Below, one piece after another: positions 46,613-55,575 of a stretch of 64,000 nucleotides of DNA. The position numbers and the translations under genes are program-made. The stretch comes from Brachionus plicatilis (taxonomy: Eukaryota > Rotifera > Eurotatoria > Ploima > Brachionidae). Below the pieces are notes generated by a model. It saw nothing but the letters and a program-made list of their open reading frames with translations. It was not told the DNA's origin and made no database searches. Within the stretch, counting starts at the first letter, position 1. Each line of letters begins with the position of its first letter. The stretch covers positions 310,001 to 374,000 of the forward strand of contig QEOQ01000141.1 in the NCBI GenBank assembly GCA_010279815.1, given 5' to 3'.

Positions 46613-47503
46613 CCGTTTAAGTAGCTGGCTCCTTTATAGAAATCTAAATTCGATAGTTAACTTCCAGACTCTGACACCAACTGATGATGAAATTCAAAAA
46701 TCTTTATCACGTGAAATCTCAATAATAAAATTATCTAATAAAATAGTTTACAGCACAAATTAAAATTAAACAAAGTAAGCTAAGGGATCTGAAGAAGACA
46801 GGGGAAAAGACTTAAGGAGTGCATGACCATAGAAAGTAAGGCGTTCAAAAAATTAATTTGCTAAATTCATAAAATTTTAAAAATAATTAAGGATATTTTT
46901 TCAAAATCTGAGAAACACACTTTAAAATCTGTTTCTTTATCATGAAAATTTGAAGTAAAAAGAAAAAAAATGAAAGCTTGTGAGAAAAAATGATAGCCTG
47001 TGAAAAATTGTTAATGTTCTTGAACATTCAAAAAAAATCATTTTTTTTAAAAAATATTTTGGACTAGATATGGAATCAAAGAAATCAAAGCTGTCATTAA
47101 TTTTAAAAATTTTAAGCTTAATTATAGATAGTTTTTTTATCATTTAAACAAAAAAATTTGTTTGAAGTATCAAAAATAAATTAGAAATAGAAAAAACATA
47201 ATTTTTTTTTTAAAAATTAAATTTTTTAAATTTGTTAAATTTTTATTAATCAATTTCATGTGCTAAATATTTGAATCTAACTTGTTGATTTTTTTGAAAA
47301 ATAAAATTTTAATTTTGAGTTTCGAAATCTTATTATTAAAAAATTCTTTTTTATTCGTTTATTTTATAAATAATTACTTTACTCAATTAATTTGGTAAAA
47401 TTGATTCGAAATATTATTTTAGAGTTGACCGACTTAATATGTATTTCTAATATTTATAACTATTATTTTCTATTATTTGGATTGGCTTGGCATTAAAACT
47501 TTA

Positions 47504-48266
47504 CAGTCAATTCGCTTTATCCGTACAAATTAATTATTCGGTCAAAAATTAAAGGCGCATTGATTTTTACAATCTATCTACACGATAAACACCCCCCTTT
47601 AAATAGAAAAATTTGTACGGATTAAATTCGGCATTCGTACAAAAACTTGGACATCATACCAATACAAAACAATGCTTTTTTTTGTTCATTTATTCGTACA
47701 AAAAATTGCATTATAATTGGATGTTTTTGGATGAATTTTTAAAACGTCTCCGTAGTGGCGTCTATGATTACGTCAGCACAGCTAAAGAGTTTATAGAATT
47801 AGATGACATTGAGTCAATAAGTGAACCACTAACAGATAAAGAAATTGTTAATACGGTTTCTTAATCAAGTGAGATTAAAATTGAAAAAGATATTCAAACT
47901 GAAGTGGAGACTGAAAAAATTACAATTAAAGTTTTAAGTTGTTTTGTAAATATTTAGAAAATTAAAGTTCGTTCAATGATAAAGATTTTGGAAATTCATC
48001 TTATTTTAAAAACCTAATGATTTTTATGAAAGACACCGTTATTTCTTAAAGCAGATTAGATAATTTTTTTAAGAGAAAATAATATTTAAAACTTGTTTAT
48101 GTTAGAATTTAATCAAAATTTAATTGTTTTTCTTTGATAAATATATTGTATTTTTTATCAGTACATTTTTTGGTTTTTTAAACAAATCAGAATTATTCAT
48201 TAATTCGTACAATTTAATCCGGACACGTTTTTTATGGAGCGCTTTCTGTCCGAATAAAGTTGACTG
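47504..48266 (+). mobile_element. pogo/Tigger-type (Tc1/mariner superfamily) DNA transposon relic, 763 bp
   Basis: Ends CAGTCAATTCGCTTTATCCG and, at the right, CCGAATAAAGTTGACTG are imperfect inverted repeats in the CAG...CTG style of pogo/Tigger. The flanking dinucleotide TA is on both sides (47502-47503 and 48267-48268), as expected of TA target duplication. Inside, about 47718-47864 encodes a transposase-tail-like peptide (GVYDYVSTAKEFIELDDI, then EPLTDKEIVNTVS), resembling the C-terminal LTDEEI region of jerky/Tigger transposases. TAA at 47862-47864 ends it, but the same frame stays open, acidic and Lys-rich, to TAG 47955-47957. The catalytic DDE domain is missing. Confidence 0.7.
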
Positions 48267-48460
48267 TATTTCTTTTTGTTTAGCCGGTTTAATCTCATTA
48301 GAAAAATTATCTAATTTGTTTAAATTTTATTAAATTAAATGACGAAAAAAAAACACAATATTTAGAAAATTAAAAAAAGTTAACTTATTCTAAATAAAAA
48401 ATGATAATTTTATATAAAAATCTAAATAAAGTTTTATTCAATTGTCATATCATCTAAACT

Positions 48461-49492
48461 TTATTTTATCGACCAATCGATTGCTTGTTTACCATTTAAA
48501 ACAAGATAATCGTTCGTTTGAGAAAAGCATTTTGAGTTTAAAAATTTTGTAAAAGTCAACGGTGATGGATGCGGAGTTTTGATTATCTTATGTTTGCTAG
48601 CATCAATTAATTTTTCTTTTTTATGAGCAAAATTTCCCCATAAAATGAAAACGCATCCTTCTCTTCTTTCAGATATCAAACTTATTATTCTATTAGTAAA
48701 AAAATCCCAGCCTATCTTGGAATGTGATCCTGGTTTATGAGCCCTAGAAATAAATTTTTAGCATTTAGTTATTTTAAAAGGCTGTTAAAAAGACAATATT
48801 TTAACATAGAATAATTTAATAAAAATTTTTAAATAATTTAATTTAAAACATTCTTATATTTTCTTATTTGATAAAAATTTTAATTTTAACAGCCCTGTTT
48901 TTTTATTTTATTTTTATAATTACTCAACAGTCAAAAATGCATTTAGCAAAAGAACGCCTTCTTGGGTCCATTTATCTAAACATCCTCCATTCGATTCATC
49001 TCGTTCAAAATCTGCTATGTCATTTTTTAACTCTGTAAAAATATTTTGCAAAGTTCTTGGTAATTTGAACTCCTTGGGAACACTGAAAGATAAGCCAGTC
49101 GCCTTAAATTAAGCTTATTTAATCAATTCAAAAATTTAAAAAAGGTTAGGAAAAATATTCACCTGGCCGTCGTCGTGATAAGGATCTTGACCTAATATTA
49201 CACATCTGACTTTACTTAATTTTGTTAGATTTAATGCTCGAAAAACTAGGTCTTTTGGTGGCCGAATTATGTCTTTGGCATATCCCTCATCTAATATGCC
49301 ATTTATGTTTTTAAAATAGTCTTTGTCAAATTCTTCTTTTAGCAAATCCTCCCACTCAGGATCATTTAAATACTCTTCTATTTTAAAATTAGTTTCAATG
49401 GGCTCAAATTGCTTTTTTGGCTTTTTGGCAACAGTTATTTTAGGAACTTCAAGGTTCAAATCGAGCAATTTTTTTCTCTTTCTTAATTCCAT
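48461..49492 (-). CDS. UNG: Uracil-DNA glycosylase, copy 2 (short N-terminus)
   Basis: Exons in transcript order: 49163-49492, 48924-49102, 48461-48743; 263 aa from ATG 49492. A more upstream frame extension has only GTG as a start and was not used. It keeps the catalytic GQDPYHDDG (D103, Y105), LLLNAFLTV (N164) and HPSPL (H228, L232), so it should be active. It differs from copy 1 in a much shorter Lys/Arg-rich N-terminus (MELRKRKKLL, nuclear-signal-like), ATGL in place of the usual AHGL after the water-activating loop, and a different first intron position (after DDGQ rather than before the IKIVIIGQ strand). The last intron, after LTV-E, is shared. It lies head-to-head with citrate synthase, 561 nt apart. 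Confidence 0.93.
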
Positions 49493-50053
49493 TTTTTTAA
49501 AATTATAATAAATTTCACAAAGTAAAAAAAGTAAAATCACGGAATTAAAAATGTGACTAGGTGCAAATTTCGGGCATAAATTGCTAAAATGTTAAGATTA
49601 AATGGAAATTTTTGAATTTCAATTTTTTCGTATTTTTATTATTAGATCAGACTTTAGATTTACATTTTATGGTTAATGTTTATAGACTTTTTTCAGCATA
49701 ATTTTTAGACAGAGCGTTGGAAGCAAGCATTGAGTATCATGGATGTAGGTTTTTGATCAAGCCGCGTTGTTTGTGATGCAATTGATGATAAAGTTTGAAA
49801 ACTAGTATTATTTTGAAAAAAAAGCATGCAAAAACATATGAATTGGTTTTTTAATGTTTATATATGCTTGCACTAGTTCGAATGAATGCAAAAGATTGAA
49901 TGCTAAAATAAAATAAAGCGTACATTACATGGTGATAAAAAGCAACTAATTTGCTTTAAAAAATTGGAATTTGACTTTAATTTAAATTTCCAAGCTACAT
50001 TCTGCTCTACTATACTCTTTTTGTTTAGATAATTAAATTCTCTCATTGGGATT
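49493..50053. promoter_or_regulatory. Divergent intergenic region UNG copy 2 / citrate synthase
   Basis: 561 nt between the two start codons, transcribed outward in both directions, so both promoters must be here or in unseen 5' exons. No specific element recognised. Confidence 0.4.
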
Positions 50054-51901
50054 ATGTCTGTATTAAGTAAAGCGGTCCTAAACACGGCTTCAAAATCGCA
50101 AGTATATCCAATTCACCTTATTAAAAATTAAAAAAAAAATTTTAAATTTCCTTGTTAGACTCTTTTCAACGCTGTACGATTTTCAAGCACCAGTGCAACA
50201 GTAAAAAAAATTAAAAAAAAATTAAATAATTTTATCTAACTTGACTGTAAATAGAATTTAAAAGATGTAATGGCAAATTTGATTCCAGTTGAGCAAAAAC
50301 GAGTTTCTGAATTCAGAAAACAACATGGTTCCTTCAAAATTGGAGATGTGACAATAGATATGGTATGATTTGTCCAAGAGAATTATGTTAAGAATAATTT
50401 TGATAAATAATAGGCGTATGGTGGTATGAGAGGAATCAAAGGTTTAGTTACTGAAACTTCAGTATTAGATCCAAATGAGGGAATTAGATTCCGTGGTTAT
50501 TCGATTCCTGAGTGTCAAAAATTGTTGCCTAAAGTTGAGGGTGGCGAAGAGCCATTACCAGAAGGTCTCTTTTGGCTTTTGATGACCAGCCATGTTCCAA
50601 CTCAAGAACAAGTTGGAAATTATTTTTATGAATTTTAATTATTTACATTTTATAATTTTTAAGGTAAATTGGCTCTCTAAAGAATGGAATAACCGTGCCC
50701 ATATTCCACAACATGTTGTTACTATGCTGAACAATTTTCCGCACCATTTGCATCCAATGTCTCAATTGAGTGCTGCATGCAACGCTTTACAGAGTGAAAG
50801 CAAATTCGCCAAAGCCTATGCCAATGGTGTTCACAAGTCCAAATATTGGGAGGTGAGCATAAAAAATTTTTTTTTGTATCCAATTGAACAATTTATTTCT
50901 CAAAAAGTATGTTTATGAAGACGCTATGGATTTAATTGCCAAATTGCCAACAATTGCTGCTATAATATACAGAAATTTATACAGAGATGGCACAAGCGTC
51001 GGAGCTATTGATGTCAACAAAGATTGGTCGTCGAACTTCACAAGCATGTTGGGTTATGAAGATCCACAATTTACCGAGTTAATGAGACTTTACCTCACTA
51101 TTCATAGGTAAATTTAAATCATTTTAAATCGAGGAAATATGAAAATTGTTGCTTAGTGATCACGAGGGAGGCAATGTAAGCGCTCACACATGTCACTTGG
51201 TAGGCAGTGCTTTGTCAGATCCTTATTTGTCTTTCGCTGCTGCTATGAACGGCTTAGCTGGTCCTCTACATGGTTTGGCAAATCAAGTAAATATTGAACA
51301 CAAAGAGGCCGAATGTCAAATAATTTAAATTAATAAAAGGAAGTTTTGGTCTGGATTCAAAAATCTAAACAAGAGCTGGGAGATAATCCAAGTGATGATC
51401 AAGTTAAAGATTTTATATGGAAAACTTTAAAATCAGGCCAAGTTTTGCCTGGCTATGGTCATGCCGTATTGAGAAAAACTGATCCAAGATACGAATGCCA
51501 GCGAGAATTTGCCTTGAAGCAATTACCCGAAGATCCGTTGTTTAAGTTGGTTGCCCAAATTTACAAAATTGCCCCCAATGTTTTGCTAGAGCATGGTAAA
51601 GCTAAAAATCCATGGCCAAATGTTGATGCACACAGCGGGGTTCTGTTATGGGTAATAATTTTTCTACAGATAAATGAGAGAATATTCATAATTTTATTTT
51701 TTTTAAAAGCATTATGGCATGAAAGAAATGAATTACTACACCGTTTTATTTGGAGTTTCTAGAGCATTGGGTGTTTTGTCTTCTCTTATCTGGGACAGAG
51801 CTCTTGGTTTGCCATTAGAGCGTCCAAAATCTATGTCTACCGACGGATTGATGAAGTTAGTGGCAAACTCGATTCATCAATCACCACCACATGCTGCTTA
51901 A
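50054..51901 (+). CDS. CS: Citrate synthase, mitochondrial
   Basis: Nine exons: 50054-50101, 50159-50200, 50255-50362, 50414-50611, 50664-50852, 50908-51107, 51157-51286, 51340-51651, 51710-51901; 1419 nt, 472 aa, close to the animal enzyme. Condenses oxaloacetate and acetyl-CoA in the first TCA-cycle step. Residues 1-30 form a Ser/Ala/basic mitochondrial presequence ([10 protein letters not shown]...VRFSSTSAT). The catalytic triad is in place: H300 in [10 protein letters not shown]346 in [15 protein letters not shown] and D401 in [11 protein letters not shown]. Other hallmarks are [37 protein letters not shown] and [20 protein letters not shown]. Donor 50612 (GTTGGA) is weak but required by the alignment. 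AATAAA at 51991-51996. Nothing suggests inactivation. Confidence 0.97.
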
Positions 51902-52607
51902 ATTAAATTTTATTTGAATTATTTTGCAAAAAAACAAATCGAATTTAGATTGTCGATACCTTTTTTTATTCAAGGTGGTAATTTATTTATAATAAAAATC
52001 CTAAAAAAATTTTTTTTTCTTTTAAGACATCTCTAATTTTAAATGACGCTTAATTTTTTCAAAAATATGTTAATCCAATAGCGCCTAACACAAATTCAAT
52101 ATAAAATTATTTAATTGATTTTTATTTTTTTAAAAAAGATAAACATAATTAGTAAAAGATTAAGATATAAATAATTGAAAAATTTAAAAAATTAACATTT
52201 TTTGTTTTAAAATTTTTTCTTGAAGAATAAAAAATATTTTAATTTTGAAATCAACTTTTTAGCTTCACAAAAAATGCTCTTAGAGTTAGATATAAAAATA
52301 GAAAAAAGCTTAAATCTACAATTTTTTTTTTTTTTTTTTATGAGAGTTAAGACACATAAAAGTGAAATTTCATACAAAATTTTCAATACAAAAAGAAAAA
52401 TAAGAACTTTGATCTAATTGTCAAAATTGAAAACAGAAAAATTATGGATTTATCCACCATGGCATCAAATGTTTGTTTTGTGTTTAGCATGATTCCTAAG
52501 AAATTAACTTTCCACCTTCTCCACATAATTTAAATTGTTACCATATATTTTGAGACCATGATAGATTTTAACTCTTGATTATTTGCCTTTTTTATATAGC
52601 TGAGAAA
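51902..52607. other. Citrate synthase 3' flank up to the transposon
   Basis: Carries the citrate synthase poly(A) hexamer (51991-51996). The frame at 52220-52417 is Lys/Phe/Ile low-complexity and not supported. Confidence 0.6.
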
Positions 52608-52615
52608 CATTTTCT
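52608..52615 (+). repeat. Left 8-bp target-site duplication
   Basis: CATTTTCT immediately left of the element is repeated exactly at 53637-53644 on its right. An 8-bp duplication is typical of hAT, P and some Merlin or MULE elements. Confidence 0.85.
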
Positions 52616-53636
52616 GGGTCTTGCCTGTTTTGTGACCAGCTGGTCACATATTATGTGACCAGTGACTTTATGTCGATTTGGTGACCAGGTATTTTTTCTG
52701 ACTGGTCACATATTCACTGGTCACCTAATATGTGACCAGGTAAAATTATTATTAAAATAAAGAATTTTTTTTTTTTAATTTTATTATTTAAGTGACCAGT
52801 TACTAAATTTATGTGACCAGTTATTAAATTTATGTGACCTGGTTTTGTATTTACGTGACCAATTTAAATATTAATTTAAAATTATAAAAATTAAATAAAA
52901 AAAATTATTTATGCATTTTTGTGATGTGTTGCTTTACACCACGCTCATTTTTCATTAATTTCCCGCACTCCGGACAAGCTATTGGGTTTTTATGTTTGCA
53001 AAGGCCTTTTTTTACAGCAGACTGTGTTGCTTCAGATGCAATTTTTGACAACTTTTCTAATTTTTTTTTGTTGGATTTAAATTTAGCTTGCAAATGGCTT
53101 CACTAACCTCTTCAAAATCTGATTCACAATTTTCTTCATGATCTGAATCGGTGCCATTTACCAAAAAATCACTCTCTTTTATTGTAATTGTTTCTGAATG
53201 TGGATAACTTTCTTCATCGCTTTCATAATTTTTAAGTCTATTTAACTCTTCCACCGAGTCTACACTGAAAATTTCCACTTCAACATCATTACTCTCTTCT
53301 TCATTGTTATCATCACCAAATTCAGACCCATATTCAGATCCTTTCAAAGACCCAAATATAGATTCAATATCTTCTTATCCAGCTAAAAAGAAATTTATGT
53401 GACCAATTGCAAAATTTTCGTGACCAATTTCAAAATTTTCGTGACCAAATGTTTATTTAGGTGACCAGGTTTAAATTATTTATAAACATTTTTACCAAAT
53501 AAATAATTTTGCCTGGTCACATATTAGGTGACCAGTGAATATGTGACCAGTCAGAAAAAATACCTGGTCACCAAATCGACATAAAGTCACTGGTCACATA
53601 ATATGTGACCAGCTGGTCACATAACAGGCAAGACCC
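52616..53636 (-). mobile_element. DNA transposon, 1021 bp, 135-bp TIRs rich in GTGACC palindromes
   Basis: The outermost bases GGGTCTTGCCTG and the right-hand CAGGCAAGACCC begin terminal inverted repeats 52616-52750 and 53502-53636. These are identical except at two of 135 positions, so insertion or gene conversion was recent. The TIR is built of overlapping palindromes, e.g. GTGACCAGCTGGTCAC (52632-52647) and GGTCACATATTATGTGACC (52642-52660). About 20 GTGACC/GGTCAC hexamers occur in the element, including subterminal direct repeats (52791-52862; 53398-53470). The interior has two overlapping minus-strand frames: an acidic region and a C2H2 zinc finger (next entry). No DDE transposase core was seen, so it is probably non-autonomous. 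The family is unassigned: the 8-bp TSD fits hAT, P or Merlin, but TIRs this long are unusual for hAT and P. Confidence 0.85.
52905..53347 (-). pseudogene. Transposon-borne acidic / C2H2 zinc-finger reading frame, frameshifted
   Basis: Two minus-strand frames overlap at 53057-53093. The upstream one (to TAG at 53057) is strongly acidic (EEESNDVEVEIFSVDSVEEL, SDHEENCESDFEEV). The downstream one (stop at 52905) is Lys-rich and ends in one C2H2 finger, CPECGKLMKNERGVKQHITK then MHK: spacing C-x2-C-x12-H-x4-H. Their shared stretch includes a nine-A run, so a one-base slip there (mutation, assembly error or programmed frameshift) could connect them. No in-frame ATG is visible. Upstream the acidic frame meets a stop near an acceptor-like TTTTTAG (about 53385), so a 5' exon may have been lost by internal deletion. 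It could be the DNA-binding part of the element's own protein. Function unproven. Confidence 0.5.
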
Positions 53637-53644
53637 CATTTTCT

Positions 53645-54327
53645 GAATTGAATTGATTGATAGTTGAGTTGAGTCCAATAGATTTGTGGCAATTTTTGAC
53701 AACAAAAATAAACTCTGGCTCGACAAGTTTTTTCTTCTTAATTTAGCTAGTATAACTAAAAAATTATTTAAAAATTAGTTTACTAAATGAGTAATCTTAA
53801 AAAATTCAAAATTTTTAATAATTTATAAAATCAAAATTCGAAAATTTTAGGTCAGATTTTTTATTCATTTTTAGAAAAAAATTTAAACAAAAAAGCATAG
53901 TTTTAGTAAAAAAAAAATATTTTTAACTACCAGAAATTGCGAGAAAAAAATTTTATTTATCTAAAATTAGAGAGCAAATAATTTTTTTTTAACAAATTAA
54001 TTTAAAATACATGATTTAGTTTTTTTAAAAAAAATTATTGACTTTAAGTATCTTATCTATTAGAGTTGCAAAACATATTTTTTTCTTAATGTTAAGAAAA
54101 AACATCAAATTTAAAGTTGCTTTATTTATACATTTTTATTAATTAAAGTTTAAAATTGCACTTTTTAGTTTAAAATGATTAAAATCAAAATTAGCTTCAA
54201 TAGAATAGATTTCAAAATTGAATTTATAATAAAATGACTCAATTGTTTACATTTTTCGTGTAATTGATTTAATGTCTGTACATTTATTAAATATTGACAT
54301 AGAAACGAATAAAACACTTGTTATGAA
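53645..54327. other. Interval between transposon and SH3BP5
   Basis: Begins with the tail of the right 8-bp target duplication. A TTTATT at 54283-54288 (AATAAA on the minus strand) is a likely SH3BP5 poly(A) signal. Nothing else recognised. Confidence 0.6.
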
Positions 54328-55575
54328 TTAATTAAATAAAAGTTTAAATTTTGATATGATAGGTGAGCTCGGAAGCGATTTTGTCGACGTCTGATTGTTT
54401 TTTTTGTCATTTTTTTGTGCATTTTCACCTAATTTGTTTTTGAGAAGTTTTAGTTTGTTATCTAGTTTTAAATTTTCAATCAACTCGTCTTTAATTTTCG
54501 ATGGATTACTGTCCGTTTTTGAATTGTTGGGTATTTTTTTAAATTTAACATCGCTGTCTTGGCTAAAATCACCTTGAAAATAGGTATCAAAATCTTCATC
54601 ATCTTTCACTAGATTAATGTCTGATTGATCTAAAGACTTAGCAGATTTATTTTGATTCGATGTAGAGACCAAAGATGACAAAGATGAAAAACTAGATTCT
54701 GAATTGCTATTAAGCTTGGATAAATTGATGTCTTTGCCTTCCTCTCGTGAAGGTATAGAGTAACTCGGATCTAACGATTGTCTTTGCTCATGTATTTCAG
54801 TGCTAATCGACTCTAGATTGTGCAAAGCATCCTGATAAGTAGCCTTGGCTTCTTTCAAACAGCTCTTCAAGCATTCAATTTTTGTGTACAAAAACCTTAA
54901 TTCTTCATAAAGCTTTGACTTTTCTTCATAATACTCTTGGGATTTTTCGATAGATCTTCTTAGTGTTTTTTCCAAATCCTGACACTTAATTCGTTGCTCT
55001 TCGTATATTCTAAAAGCTTGAATTTGCTCTATATCACTACTTTGCTTTGACAATTCTGTTTCATTAACTTTGATCTTTGCTATCTCCAACATTTTGGTCA
55101 GCGTTTCTTTGTCGTAATTTCCCGATTGACTTTCCACTTGATGTTGGTTTTTTCCCAATGCAAAATTTTCCAAATTTTCCTCAGCATACATTTGCATATT
55201 TTTGGCTGCTACATACAACTCCTGGGCTGTTTCAAATAAATTTTTAGCTACCAAGTACTTTTTTTTCAGTTCGTTTAGTTCAATTCTGGCTTCATAGTAC
55301 GGCTTGGCTTTTTCCACACAGTTTCCAAGCTTTTTCTCATGGGACGAAAGTTTCAAGTCTGTTTCATTAGCAGTTTGGATGTATTCCCGTCTAGATTCCT
55401 CGAGTTCTAGCTCTAGATTATTTATCGATTCATTGGCATAGTTTAATTTTTCAAGTTCTACCTGAACTCGAGAAAGATGCTCGTCGGGCTCTTGACTTAC
55501 ATCATTTGGTGTCTCAACATTTTCATTTAAAACAAGACTGGACACTTCTTCCTTGGCTTCAGGCGTCTCATCCAT
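54328..55575 (-). CDS. SH3BP5: SH3BP5 (Sab/REI-1) coiled-coil Rab11 exchange factor
   Basis: Single exon, 415 aa, ATG 55575, TAA 54328-54330. SH3BP5 family proteins (REI-1 in nematodes) are guanine-nucleotide exchange factors for Rab11; vertebrate Sab is also a mitochondrial outer-membrane JNK docking protein. After an acidic leader, residues about 33-270 form long coiled coils with family-typical stretches: VQVELEKLNYANESINNLEL, AKPYYEARIELNELKKKY, LYVAAKNMQMYAEENL, LEKTLRRSIEKSQEYYEEK and LHNLESISTEIHEQRQ. The C-terminal third is Ser/Asp/Lys-rich, apparently disordered, ending in KSLPSSPIISKFKLLFN. No transmembrane segment is evident, favouring the Rab11-GEF role. The gene is intronless although most neighbours have short introns. 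Confidence 0.9.
   Translation of the reverse strand: MDETPEAKEEVSSLVLNENVETPNDVSQEPDEHLSRVQVELEKLNYANESINNLELELEESRREYIQTANETDLKLSSHEKKLGNCVEKAKPYYEARIELNELKKKYLVAKNLFETAQELYVAAKNMQMYAEENLENFALGKNQHQVESQSGNYDKETLTKMLEIAKIKVNETELSKQSSDIEQIQAFRIYEEQRIKCQDLEKTLRRSIEKSQEYYEEKSKLYEELRFLYTKIECLKSCLKEAKATYQDALHNLESISTEIHEQRQSLDPSYSIPSREEGKDINLSKLNSNSESSFSSLSSLVSTSNQNKSAKSLDQSDINLVKDDEDFDTYFQGDFSQDSDVKFKKIPNNSKTDSNPSKIKDELIENLKLDNKLKLLKNKLGENAQKNDKKNNQTSTKSLPSSPIISKFKLLFN

Larger units (their letters stand above)
45610..48460. other. Repeat-rich spacer between the two UNG genes
   Basis: Contains a possible 33-codon ORF (45896-45997), a diverged MITE copy (46224-46330), an inverted-repeat structure (46330-46612) and a pogo/Tigger relic (47504-48266). 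The frame at 46515-46763 has a non-ATG start and lies partly on an arm of the inverted repeat, so it is not called a gene. Confidence 0.7.

Noticed and set aside
46515..46763. 82-codon frame between the UNG genes
   Set aside because: Non-ATG start and it overlaps an arm of the 46330-46612 inverted repeat.
49493..49540. N-terminal extension of UNG copy 2
   Set aside because: Only a GTG would start it; the ATG at 49492 gives a sensible Lys/Arg-rich N-terminus.
52905..53093. Independent host zinc-finger gene
   Set aside because: The frame lies wholly inside the transposon, lacks an ATG and is shifted relative to its upstream part.
52616..53636. CRISPR-like array suggested by many spaced GTGACC repeats
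   Set aside because: The repeats are short, palindromic, unevenly spaced and symmetric about the element; the TSD and TIRs show a transposon, and the host is eukaryotic.
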